In this document: positions 33,568 to 40,700 of the stretch, one piece after another
Layout: every line of letters begins with the position of its first letter
How positions within the stretch are numbered: the stretch's first letter is position 1
From: an uncultured Prochlorococcus sp.
GTDB lineage: Bacteria > Cyanobacteriota > Cyanobacteriia > PCC-6307 > Cyanobiaceae
Direction of reading: 5' to 3'
Assembly: GCA_902626435.1 (NCBI GenBank)
Contig: CACOFO010000006.1
Location: 1 to 40,700, forward strand
DNA length: 40,700 nucleotides
Notes under the pieces: model-generated
Databases searched by the model: none
What the model was told of the DNA's origin: nothing
What the model saw: the letters and a program-made list of their open reading frames with translations, nothing else
Program-made: the position numbers and the translations under genes

Positions 33568-34584
33568 TTATTTTAGAAGGTTCTTAAAACTACTAACTAT
33601 AAATGCAGCTAATTTAATTGAGTCAATTGTGATATTTATGAAAATAAAATGAACCCAATTTATAAAATTAAGATTTTTAAGATTAAATCCTTTAATTAAA
33701 GGTAACCAAATAATTCTTATAACAGTATATATTAAAACTATAGTAGTGAGCATTATTTTGGTTACGTGCGGAAAATAAAAGATGCTATCTTGTTGCCATT
33801 GAGAAAACATATAATTCCAATTAAAGGAAATAAAAATTAAGCAAACAGCAATAAAGAAAAAATAAAGATATTTCTGTCTTTGAAAAATTTGAACCTCGGC
33901 AGAAGAGGAAGAGTAATATTTATACCATTTTTTGCAAAGAAAGGAAAATTTCTTATTTCGCAAGCCAAAATAGTTAATTACTGGGCATTTTTTGTTTTTG
34001 ATATTTTTTTTAAATAGTAAACATCTTTTAATCCAATCTGAATCTTCTCCAGATCTTACGAAAGGTAAAAACCATCCAATTTTGGCAAATAAATCTTTTT
34101 TGATTAATGATCCAGGAATCGTATATAAGGGTTTAAAGCCATATGTCGCACCAATAAATAATTTCTCAAAATCATTTGAATATTTATAAATTGTTCTACC
34201 TAAAAATCCATCTGGATTATCAACAAGCAACTTTATAGAATTCTCCAACCAGTTTGATTCAGGAATAGTGTTTACATCTAAAAAGGCAATATAATTTCCT
34301 TTGGAAATATTAAGACCAATATTTCTTGCCTCTCCTGGACAAAGTTTTTTATTTTCATAAATATTGATCAACTTTCCATTAGTTATTAGCTTGAGTTGAT
34401 CCATATTAAATTTTTTTTTAAAATAAGCGCAATTGTTTATAACAGCAATAATCTCATAAGTATAATCAACATTTTTTTTTAAATTTTCTATTAAAAAAAT
34501 AAATTTTTCTATGTCTTTTAATGATACCGGAATAACTAAAGAAACTTTTATTTGAGAAGTTACACCTGATTGATTATTGACCAT
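33568..34584 (-). CDS. Membrane-anchored glycosyltransferase family 2
   Basis: A 338-aa GT2 enzyme. The N-terminal domain shows VSLVIPVSLKDI near 14-25, IIAVINNC near 45-52, then CPGEARNIGLNISKGNYIAFLD near 82-103, in which GEARNIG is the classical GT2 helix and FLDVNT (101-106) replaces the usual DxD region. VRSGEDSDWIKRC near 181-193 carries the EDxxW-like catalytic base region. From about 230 there are two or three predicted membrane helices. It follows the Wza-like gene by 17 nt on the same strand, so the two are probably co-transcribed. The donor sugar is unknown. Confidence 0.82.
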   Translation of the reverse strand: MVNNQSGVTSQIKVSLVIPVSLKDIEKFIFLIENLKKNVDYTYEIIAVINNCAYFKKKFNMDQLKLITNGKLINIYENKKLCPGEARNIGLNISKGNYIAFLDVNTIPESNWLENSIKLLVDNPDGFLGRTIYKYSNDFEKLFIGATYGFKPLYTIPGSLIKKDLFAKIGWFLPFVRSGEDSDWIKRCLLFKKNIKNKKCPVINYFGLRNKKFSFLCKKWYKYYSSSSAEVQIFQRQKYLYFFFIAVCLIFISFNWNYMFSQWQQDSIFYFPHVTKIMLTTIVLIYTVIRIIWLPLIKGFNLKNLNFINWVHFIFINITIDSIKLAAFIVSSFKNLLK

Positions 34585-34601
34585 ATAAAAAAATTCACTA
34601 A

Positions 34602-35690
34602 TTAGTCATTAATTAGTTTATAAAATGTTATTCCAGTTATAAGATCACTAAATGGTGAGATTATAGTCTTCATACCTCTACTAAATTTTGCGTAATTACC
34701 AGCATTAACGTTAATAATATCTCCATCTTTTAATATTGGATTATTTTTAATTGAATTATTTTTCTTGATATTGTATTTATAACTTGATACATTTATTGCT
34801 CCAGATTCATCTTCCCTAATTAATTGTATATTCTGCCTATTTGCTTGCCAATCAACTGGACCTCCAGCAATCATAATAGCTTCAATTAATGAAATTCCAG
34901 AAATAACGATTTTTTCTCCCGGTTGTTTAACTTCGCCAACAACAGTAATGCCTATTTTAGCTGGAGCCAAAGTGGCCTTAGCAAGTTTATATTGAGTTTT
35001 ACTAAATTGACTTGTCGAATTAATTTTCAGAACATCCCCATGGCTTAATTTAATATTATGAGACTGATCTCCCTCTTCAACTAATGATGTCAGATTTAAA
35101 GATGTAATTTTTTTTATTAATTCTCCATCCTCTTTGAAAACCCTTATCAATTTGACATCTTCTAAATTTGATTTACTTGTAATTCCGCCAGCTAGTTGTA
35201 ATCCATCAACTAATTTTGGTGGATTTCCTAAAATATCTTTAATTTGGTACAAACCAGGTTTTTGAACTTCCCCAATTATTGAAATATCTAAAGGCCTTGA
35301 ATAACTTAGATTCAATTGAAGATCAGGAACAATCAATTCTTTAGAATATTTGGATATCAAATCATTTCTCGCTTCTTCTAAAGTTTTATTCTCGATAAAG
35401 TAGTTTCCAATAATGGGGAGAAAAATCCATCCGTCACTTAAGACTTTAAATTCACCGTTATAGTTAGAAATTTGAGGATCACTAAATTTTAATTGTAAAA
35501 TATCTCCTGATCCAATAAGGTAATTATATCCATGACTTGGTTTGGAATTCTCTAAATTTTCTTTATTACTTTCTTTCCCTGAATCAATAGAAGAATTTAC
35601 TTTTATGTCCTCAGATACCACAGGTAAAATTGGTAGAGATATATTAAAGATTCCTATAAATATAAACGTAAAGAAAATATTCTTACTCAT
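34602..35690 (-). CDS. Polysaccharide export protein (Wza-like, SLBB domains)
   Basis: Predicted outer-membrane or periplasmic export channel subunit of 362 aa. A signal peptide covers about 1-26 (hydrophobic FFTFIFIGIFNISLPILP). Next comes the export domain with YLIGSGDILQLKF near 56-68 and the strand pattern DGWIFLPIIGNY, then SLBB-type segments: IIGEVQKPGLYQI near 134-146 and VVGEVKQPGEKIVI near 248-261. There is no cysteine anywhere in the protein, so it cannot be acylated the way E. coli Wza is. It is divergent from the Wzc-like gene at 35814, the expected partner, with a shared 123-nt control region. The length and domain order fit polysaccharide export. Confidence 0.88.
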   Translation of the reverse strand: MSKNIFFTFIFIGIFNISLPILPVVSEDIKVNSSIDSGKESNKENLENSKPSHGYNYLIGSGDILQLKFSDPQISNYNGEFKVLSDGWIFLPIIGNYFIENKTLEEARNDLISKYSKELIVPDLQLNLSYSRPLDISIIGEVQKPGLYQIKDILGNPPKLVDGLQLAGGITSKSNLEDVKLIRVFKEDGELIKKITSLNLTSLVEEGDQSHNIKLSHGDVLKINSTSQFSKTQYKLAKATLAPAKIGITVVGEVKQPGEKIVISGISLIEAIMIAGGPVDWQANRQNIQLIREDESGAINVSSYKYNIKKNNSIKNNPILKDGDIINVNAGNYAKFSRGMKTIISPFSDLITGITFYKLIND

Positions 35691-35813
35691 AAATCCAAAT
35701 CAAATTTCCAAATTTGCTTGTATTTATATTATCAGAAAACGATTAGTTTATTAATAATATGGTAAATTAATCCTATAAGAGAAATATCTAAAATTAAAAA
35801 TCCTTAAAATTAA
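35691..35813. promoter_or_regulatory. Divergent wza/wzc control region with inverted repeat
   Basis: The 123-nt gap between the export gene and the BY-kinase gene holds an inverted repeat, CAAATTT (35701-35707), CC, AAATTTG (35710-35716), which is a perfect 7-bp dyad 10 nt before the export gene's ATG. A TATAAA-like box on the minus strand near 35726-35733 would place the dyad within the transcribed leader. On the plus strand TATAAG near 35774 is a weak -10 candidate. The dyad may be an operator or only an AT-rich coincidence. Confidence 0.3.
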
Positions 35814-38111
35814 ATGGATAAAAATATAAATCTAAAAGAGAATTCAAGTAATGATGAAGAAAATTTAACCTTATCTAAAATTATTTCTATCCTAAAAAGA
35901 AGGACAAAAATATTTAGCATAGTTACCTTATTCTTTTTCTCTGGATCAGTTTTATTTACTGTATATCAGCGCATCACAAATCCAATTTACAGAGGTACTT
36001 TTACTATCTTGACCAAGGACCCTGTAGAGAGTGATGTTTCAATTGGCTCGGAATATTCAGTTGCATTAAAGACATTAAGTGGTGGATCTAATATTAATTT
36101 TCCAACTCTAAAAATATTTCTCAAAAGTGCATTAGCGTTAAGCTCATTGGCAGATGAGATGAATCTACCTGTTCAGTATTTAGAGAAAGTAATTTACATC
36201 GAAGATGAAAGAAAGACGAGAACTGAAGGGAATGTAATTAATGTATCTATTAATGTAAAAGATTATGAATTAGGAAAAAAATTAATTTCTAATCTTTCAG
36301 ATACTTATTTGCAATTAGCAGTTGAAATGAGGCGAAAAAGATTAACTGATGGACTAGAATTTTTAAATTCTCAGTTACCTGGAATAAAGGAAAGTGGTAG
36401 CATAATTAAATCACAATTATCTGATTTCAGAAAAAAGAATACTTTCATTGACCCAAATCTTGAGGGATTAGGTATCAAAAATAATATAAAACAATATAAC
36501 CAATCTATCAAAGATATAAATCTACTCTTAGCCAACCTAGAAGAACTTAAAAATGATGTTGAATCAAGAAGATTAACATCAGTAGGGTTTAAAGAAAGAT
36601 TCGGAGGTGATGTAAGTGGACTTGGATTTGAGGTCAAAAATGCTAACTCCCCAATTATTAAAGAAGCATTGAAATTAGAGGAAAAACTTGAAATGCAAAA
36701 AGGTATATTTACAGATAAATCTTTAGTTGTTCAAAATATACAAAACCATTTAGATTCAATAAGACCTTCTGTAATAAAATCCCAATTACAGGCTATAGAT
36801 TCTGCTTCAAAATTTTATAAAGATCAATTATCAACTTATAAGCTTGCAATAGACAATCTCAAGAATGAATTTGTTGTGCAACCCGACATAATAAAAGGCT
36901 TTGAGGATATTCAGCAAAAAGTCAAAATAAATGATGAAGAATTCATATCACTTATAAAAGCTAAAGATGTTTTTAGACTTCAAATAGCTCAAGAGACACC
37001 TCCATGGACTTTAATTTCTCCTCCGAGAATGTATCCAAACCCTATTGGCCCAAATATATTAAAATATCTTCTTTGGGGAGCCTTCATAAGTATTTCATTT
37101 GGAGGATTAATTACTTACATTAGAGACAGGTTGGATAATGTTTACCATGATCCAGCCACAATTATTGACAATGTAGGTTCTATAAGTTTAGGTCTTATTC
37201 CATATATATCTTTTTTTGAGGGTATTAGAGAACAAAAGAAATTTATTTTAAAAAACTTAGACAAACAAATAGAAGATAATAATCTTAATAATGACAAAGA
37301 ATCTGTAACTTCCAGTAAAGATGAAAGTATTAGTAGTTATCAAAGATTCTTTTATCAAGAAGCTTTTAGAAATATCCTCACATCTATAAGATTTCTTGAA
37401 AGTGATAAAGAAATAAATGTAGTTACAATTACTAGTTCTATCCCTGCCGAAGGTAAAACCTTAGTCAACATATTATTAGCAAAAACATATAGTGAACTTG
37501 ATAAAAAAGTTTTACTTATTGATGGTGACATGAGAAAACCACAATTACATTATAGATTGGGTATGAATAATATTTTAGGCCTTTCCAATATCCTCACAGA
37601 TTCTTCATTAGATGTCTCTAAAGTTATAAAAAAAGTCGAAGGTTATGAAAACTGGGACGTTATAACTTCGGGTTTTGTACCACCTGACCCTACAAGACTT
37701 TTAAGCTCTGATCGAATGAATCAATTTATTACTACTTTAAAAAATTCAAAAAAATATGACATAGTAATATTTGATTGCCCTCCAGTGATTGGATTAGCAG
37801 ATGCTTCTTTAATTTCTGAAAAAACAGATGGTATGATTCTTTTGGTTTCGTTAGACAAAGTACCTTTTGGTCTTCCTTTGGAATCTAAAAGAATTATGAA
37901 AAATAGCGGAGCCGAATTTTTAGGAATAATAATTAATTCAACGAAAGAAAGTAATAATGATTTGCTTACTAATAAAGGTTATGGTTATGGTGATATTTAC
38001 GCACAATATGCAGAAGAAGAGAATGTTTCAGAAGAATTAACCTCAAAACAAATTATACTAAACAAGATTCAAGAGTTTTTGAAGAAATTTTTAAATTGGT
38101 TAGATAATTAA
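35814..38111 (+). CDS. Wzc-like BY-kinase and polysaccharide co-polymerase
   Basis: A 765-aa inner-membrane protein that sets chain length and links polymerisation to export. The N-terminus has a Wzz domain with a first membrane helix near 38-55, a long periplasmic coiled-coil region of about 180-390, and a second helix near 415-437 preceded by a proline-rich PPRMYPNPIGP (about 402-412) typical of co-polymerases. The cytoplasmic BY-kinase domain has Walker A SSIPAEGKTLVN near 542-553, Walker A' VLLIDGDMRKP near 566-576, and Walker B IVIFDCPPV near 650-658. The C-terminus holds a tyrosine cluster, GYGYGDIYAQY near 721-731, which are the usual autophosphorylation sites. A phosphatase gene follows after 8 nt. 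Confidence 0.93.
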   Translation: MDKNINLKENSSNDEENLTLSKIISILKRRTKIFSIVTLFFFSGSVLFTVYQRITNPIYRGTFTILTKDPVESDVSIGSEYSVALKTLSGGSNINFPTLKIFLKSALALSSLADEMNLPVQYLEKVIYIEDERKTRTEGNVINVSINVKDYELGKKLISNLSDTYLQLAVEMRRKRLTDGLEFLNSQLPGIKESGSIIKSQLSDFRKKNTFIDPNLEGLGIKNNIKQYNQSIKDINLLLANLEELKNDVESRRLTSVGFKERFGGDVSGLGFEVKNANSPIIKEALKLEEKLEMQKGIFTDKSLVVQNIQNHLDSIRPSVIKSQLQAIDSASKFYKDQLSTYKLAIDNLKNEFVVQPDIIKGFEDIQQKVKINDEEFISLIKAKDVFRLQIAQETPPWTLISPPRMYPNPIGPNILKYLLWGAFISISFGGLITYIRDRLDNVYHDPATIIDNVGSISLGLIPYISFFEGIREQKKFILKNLDKQIEDNNLNNDKESVTSSKDESISSYQRFFYQEAFRNILTSIRFLESDKEINVVTITSSIPAEGKTLVNILLAKTYSELDKKVLLIDGDMRKPQLHYRLGMNNILGLSNILTDSSLDVSKVIKKVEGYENWDVITSGFVPPDPTRLLSSDRMNQFITTLKNSKKYDIVIFDCPPVIGLADASLISEKTDGMILLVSLDKVPFGLPLESKRIMKNSGAEFLGIIINSTKESNNDLLTNKGYGYGDIYAQYAEEENVSEELTSKQIILNKIQEFLKKFLNWLDN

Positions 38112-38119
38112 GAAATAAA

Positions 38120-38569
38120 ATGAGCTTGAGTAAATTTAAAATCAATTGGGTTCTTAATGAAGAACTTGCTGTGGGAACAGCTCCTCAAAAGCAAAAACAC
38201 TTAAAAAAATTAGCCGATGAAGGTATTAAGTCAATATTTAGTCTTTGCGGCGAAAATGAATTAAAAAATGATCTTAATTTGGATGAACTTTTTGATCATA
38301 AAAGATATGTATTACCAGATCACAAGACAGGGAAGATTCTTACTTGTATTGAATTAAATGAATCATTAGAAATTTTAAGAAATTTACTTAAGTCTGGCCC
38401 TGTTTTTGTTCATTGTTATGCTGCAGTCGAAAGATCTCCTTTAGTTTGCATGGCATGGTTAATAAAGGAGCATCAGTTAACCCTTCAGCAATCCCTTGAT
38501 TATTTAATGCAAACAAATCCTGGGACAAATCCCTTACCAGGTCAACTGAGAGTGCTCAAAGAAATATAA
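38120..38569 (+). CDS. CX5R dual-specificity-type protein phosphatase
   Basis: A 149-aa protein of the dual-specificity/tyrosine phosphatase superfamily. HCYAAVERSP at 98-107 is the HCX5R phosphate-binding loop, with nucleophile C99 and R105. D67 in LPDHKTG is a plausible general acid at the usual distance. It starts 8 nt after the BY-kinase gene, whose product has a tyrosine cluster, so it is probably the cognate phosphatase that resets that kinase. In the enteric system that job is done by Wzb, a low-molecular-weight PTP of an unrelated fold, whose CX5R motif sits at the N-terminus; here it is in the middle. Target is inferred from position. Confidence 0.85.
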   Translation: MSLSKFKINWVLNEELAVGTAPQKQKHLKKLADEGIKSIFSLCGENELKNDLNLDELFDHKRYVLPDHKTGKILTCIELNESLEILRNLLKSGPVFVHCYAAVERSPLVCMAWLIKEHQLTLQQSLDYLMQTNPGTNPLPGQLRVLKEI

Positions 38570-38583
38570 AACATACCTGCAAA

Positions 38584-39333
38584 ATGTACTTTATAAGTAA
38601 ATTTGTTCCACTTTTAATTCTTCCCCTAGGCTTAACATTAATATTTTTAATAATCTTTGCAAAAAAAAAATCCTCAATTTTATTAGTTCCAACAATATTT
38701 CTTTCATTTTTTAGTAATGGTATTGTCTCGGAAATGTTATGGAGATATATAGAGTCTCCATGGGAAAGATTGAGTTTAAAAGAAATGCCTAAAGCCGATG
38801 CGATTGTAGTTTTGAGTCAAAAAAGGCATTTACCACCTGGTAAAAGTAAAATAATCGAGTGGTGGCATGATCCTGATAGATTTATGTCTGGATTAATGCT
38901 TTTAAAAGCAAAAAAAGCAGAAAAAATAATTTTTACAGGTGGGTCTAGTCCATATCTTCCTGAATTGCCTCCTGAAGGAAATATTTATAAGCAAGAAGCG
39001 ATATCATTTGGAATCGAACCTAATAAAATTTTAACTACAAGTCCTGTAAGTAATACCATGGAAGAATCCAAAGCGGTTAAATCCATACTTGGTAAGAAAA
39101 AGTCAACAATATTATTAGTAACAAGTGCTTTCCATATGAAAAGAGCAAAAAAATTATTTGAAAAAGAATCAATTGTTGTTATTCCTTACCCTGTAGACTT
39201 CAAATCAAGTAAATACTTTGGGAGGAAAAAATTATTAAATCCATATAATATTTTTCCTAATGCAAGCAGTTTACACTCAAGTTCTAAAGCTATTAGAGAA
39301 ATTATGGGAAGATTAAAATACAACACTTTTTAA
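38584..39333 (+). CDS. DUF218 (YdcF/ElyC-like) envelope protein
   Basis: A 249-aa protein with two N-terminal membrane segments (about 4-27 and 31-54) and a DUF218 domain from about 75. The conserved strands are ADAIVVLSQ near 76-84, IIFTGGSS near 117-124, NTMEESKAVK near 156-165, and ILLVTSAFHMKRAKKLF near 176-192. Relatives such as ElyC and SanA are linked to envelope integrity and lipid carrier metabolism, but the biochemical activity of the family is not settled. It is the third gene of the run beginning with wzc, 14 nt after the phosphatase. A run of ten A at 38661-38670 lies in its coding sequence (residues 26-29). Confidence 0.85.
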   Translation: MYFISKFVPLLILPLGLTLIFLIIFAKKKSSILLVPTIFLSFFSNGIVSEMLWRYIESPWERLSLKEMPKADAIVVLSQKRHLPPGKSKIIEWWHDPDRFMSGLMLLKAKKAEKIIFTGGSSPYLPELPPEGNIYKQEAISFGIEPNKILTTSPVSNTMEESKAVKSILGKKKSTILLVTSAFHMKRAKKLFEKESIVVIPYPVDFKSSKYFGRKKLLNPYNIFPNASSLHSSSKAIREIMGRLKYNTF

Positions 39334-39363
39334 AGAGATAAAATTTCATTTGCTTAATTAAAA

Positions 39364-39981
39364 ATGGAAAATTATTTAAATTTATTAATCATAGATGCAG
39401 AATGGACTGCGTGGGAAGGTTCAATGGAGAGAAATTGGAGCTTAGAAAATGAATATAGAGAAATAGTACAAATATCAGCCATTAAAATTTATGATTTAGA
39501 AACACTCCATAATACAAAATTTTTCTCAATTTATATAAAGCCTAAAATAAATAGTACATTAAGTGATTATTTTATAAATCTAACCGGTATAAAACAAAAA
39601 GATATAGAGACAAATGGTATTGATATAGTATCAGGTTCAAAATTACTTTCTGAATTTATTCAAAATTGTCATTGTCTATCATGGGGAAATGATATAAAAA
39701 GAATAAATGATAATCTAGCTTTGATTTCATCAAAATTTAGAATAGAACCTTCAAAATCTTCAGATATAAGAGAACTATTTAGACTTTATGGAGTTAATAC
39801 TTCAGATTATACTTCTGGATTAATTGACAATTATAGTAATGAAAAAAGCATAATTAAACCAGGAAGTAACCATAACGCATTATCAGATTGTATCTCAATG
39901 GTTTCTGCATTATCAAAATTCGAAAGGTCTCAGGGGAAAGAGGTTTTAAATAATTATTTAAGCAAACTAAAAGAATTATAA
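39364..39981 (+). CDS. DEDDh 3'-5' exonuclease (ERI-1-like)
   Basis: A 205-aa exonuclease-fold protein. Exo I is IIDAEWTAWEG near 9-19 with the D11 and E13 pair. Exo II lies in CHCLSWGNDIKRINDN near 101-116, with D109. Exo III is SNHNALSDCISMVSAL near 173-188, with the family His and Asp. The region LTGIKQKDIE near 73-82 is typical of the ERI-1/KapD subgroup, which trims RNA 3' ends or structured RNA. The gene is on the same strand as the wzc run, 30 nt after the DUF218 gene. It has no obvious link to polysaccharide; it probably marks the edge of the island. It ends 2 nt from the convergent gene's stop. Confidence 0.82.
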   Translation: MENYLNLLIIDAEWTAWEGSMERNWSLENEYREIVQISAIKIYDLETLHNTKFFSIYIKPKINSTLSDYFINLTGIKQKDIETNGIDIVSGSKLLSEFIQNCHCLSWGNDIKRINDNLALISSKFRIEPSKSSDIRELFRLYGVNTSDYTSGLIDNYSNEKSIIKPGSNHNALSDCISMVSALSKFERSQGKEVLNNYLSKLKEL

Positions 39982-39983
39982 AT

Positions 39984-40655
39984 TCATCTTTTAATACAAT
40001 ATCCAATTGCAATATCAATAGAATGTGATATGGATATTTCTAAAAATATTTTTGGATAATTTTTTAAAATTACATAAGGTTTACCATTAGGATAATGTCT
40101 TATTTCAATAAAATTGTATTTGATTTTATTTTTATTATTTAACGCTTTTATGACTGCCTCCTTAGCAGCATATATGCCTAATAAAGTTATTTTAGGATCT
40201 GGACGAGAAAGTGAATAGACCACCTCTAGCTCAGTAAACAACGAAGATCTCAAACTTATATTATCTGATGAAAATATATCATCAGGGAAAGAAGACAAAT
40301 GTTGTATGTCTACTCCAATACCAATTTCATTTGAATTATGATTTTGTCCATTAATATTAGAATCAAAATAAATATTTAAATCTTTTTCTATATAACTTTC
40401 TTTATTATTTTTTGGGAGACCTTGATTTTTTTCAATGTTATAAAGAATCTCTCTTATTGTAGTTTCCGCTGTTATTTCTTCAAATTCAGTTTGGGGGAAT
40501 ACTTCTTCTAATCTAACTTTAACCCTTTCTGCCAATAGGGAACTAAAAAGATTTATTAATTCCCATAATTTTGATTCTTCTGTTATCTTTACATTTTTAT
40601 TTAAAGGAAATTGTTTAATTACTTCAACTAAATTGTTATAAGTATTTTTTTTCAT
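39984..40655 (-). CDS. ACP-like domain fused to a holo-ACP synthase (phosphopantetheinyl transferase)
   Basis: A 223-aa protein with two parts. The C-terminal part (about 110-223) resembles AcpS: IGIGVDIQ near 111-118 with D116, FTELEVVYSL near 140-149, and YAAKEAVIKAL near 162-172 with E166. The N-terminal part (about 1-80) lines up with acyl carrier proteins: a first helix (YNNLVEVIKQF), then SSLLAERVKVRLEEVF near 38-53 in place of the DSLxxxELxxxLEEEF helix, then EITAETTIREILYNIEKN near 60-77 as the ITTVxxxIDYI helix. The phosphopantetheine Ser would be S39, with Ser rather than Asp before it. A linker rich in Asn joins the two parts. I chose the ATG at 40655: a GGGGGGGTGG run is 5 nt upstream, while an ATG at 40676 would translate that run. 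The nearby biosynthetic partner is outside the window. Confidence 0.7.
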   Translation of the reverse strand: MKKNTYNNLVEVIKQFPLNKNVKITEESKLWELINLFSSLLAERVKVRLEEVFPQTEFEEITAETTIREILYNIEKNQGLPKNNKESYIEKDLNIYFDSNINGQNHNSNEIGIGVDIQHLSSFPDDIFSSDNISLRSSLFTELEVVYSLSRPDPKITLLGIYAAKEAVIKALNNKNKIKYNFIEIRHYPNGKPYVILKNYPKIFLEISISHSIDIAIGYCIKR

Positions 40656-40700
40656 TATTACCACCCCCCCAAACATAAGTCACAAATATATCTCGCATTA

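Noticed and set aside
36371-36637. Long antisense open frames inside wzc, manC, wecA and other genes
   Set aside because: They lie entirely within strongly supported genes in another frame and show no family motif.
38661-38670. Ten-A run in the DUF218 gene as a phase-variation or frameshift site
   Set aside because: It encodes Lys codons in frame and the gene reads through intact. A runs are common at this base composition, so it is noted only.
1-40700. Search for tRNA, rRNA, CRISPR arrays, insertion sequences, att sites and an origin
   Set aside because: None found by eye. No repeated spacer pattern, no transposase-like protein, and no tRNA-like cloverleaf was noticed; this needs a tool to be certain.

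Overview
The window is a very AT-rich (I estimate about 30% G+C, not computed) bacterial surface-polysaccharide island. Thirty-four protein genes are packed on both strands, with almost no non-coding DNA. I see no tRNA, rRNA, CRISPR array, transposase or integrase. The composition, short gaps, weak Shine-Dalgarno sequences and gene content (AsnB-like amidotransferases, NodU-type carbamoyltransferase, BY-kinase with a non-lipoprotein Wza homologue, DUF218 protein) fit a high-light-type Prochlorococcus or a close marine picocyanobacterium. A SAR11-like host is the main alternative; no taxonomic marker gene is present, so this is inference.

Layout. 6-3534 (+): GDP-fucose module (gmd, fcl) with a WcaJ/WbaP-type initiating sugar transferase. 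3537-5477 (-): GT11-like fucosyltransferase and a GT-A glycosyltransferase. 5542-6372 (+): a GT2 enzyme. 11153 down to 6376 (-): a five-gene unit, each gene overlapping the next by 4 nt, that encodes the whole GDP-D-glycero-D-manno-heptose pathway (gmhA, hddA, fused hddC-gmhB) followed by a GT2 and a sugar-nucleotide epimerase. 11314-17741 (+): methyltransferase, GT32-like transferase, ABC exporter, glycosyltransferase, first AsnB-like amidotransferase. 19834 down to 17745 (-): epimerase and GT4. 19941-21389 (+): bifunctional manC, the GDP-mannose source for fucose. 22531-21488 (-): galE. 22834-23607 (+): an isolated rfbF. 32464 down to 23658 (-): GlcA-type epimerase, TviB-type dehydrogenase, a broken ABC transporter tail, carbamoyltransferase, EpsG/Wzy-like polymerase, GT4, second AsnB-like amidotransferase. 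32541-33533 (+): WecA/MraY-type transferase. 33568-35690 (-): GT2 and Wza-like export protein. 35814-39981 (+): Wzc-like BY-kinase, CX5R phosphatase, DUF218 protein, DEDDh exonuclease. 39984-40655 (-): an ACP-like domain fused to a phosphopantetheinyl transferase.

How it works together. The sugar-nucleotide genes predict GDP-mannose, GDP-fucose, GDP-heptose, UDP-galactose, CDP-glucose and at least one UDP-uronic acid. About nine glycosyltransferases assemble repeat units on undecaprenyl phosphate, started by either of two unrelated initiating enzymes. Decorations predicted are methyl, carbamoyl and, by inference, uronamide groups. Polymerisation (EpsG/Wzy-like) and export (Wza/Wzc-like) are present, but no Wzx flippase is; an ABC exporter may fill that step. 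The remnant of a second ABC transporter and an orphan rfbF show that the island has been rearranged.
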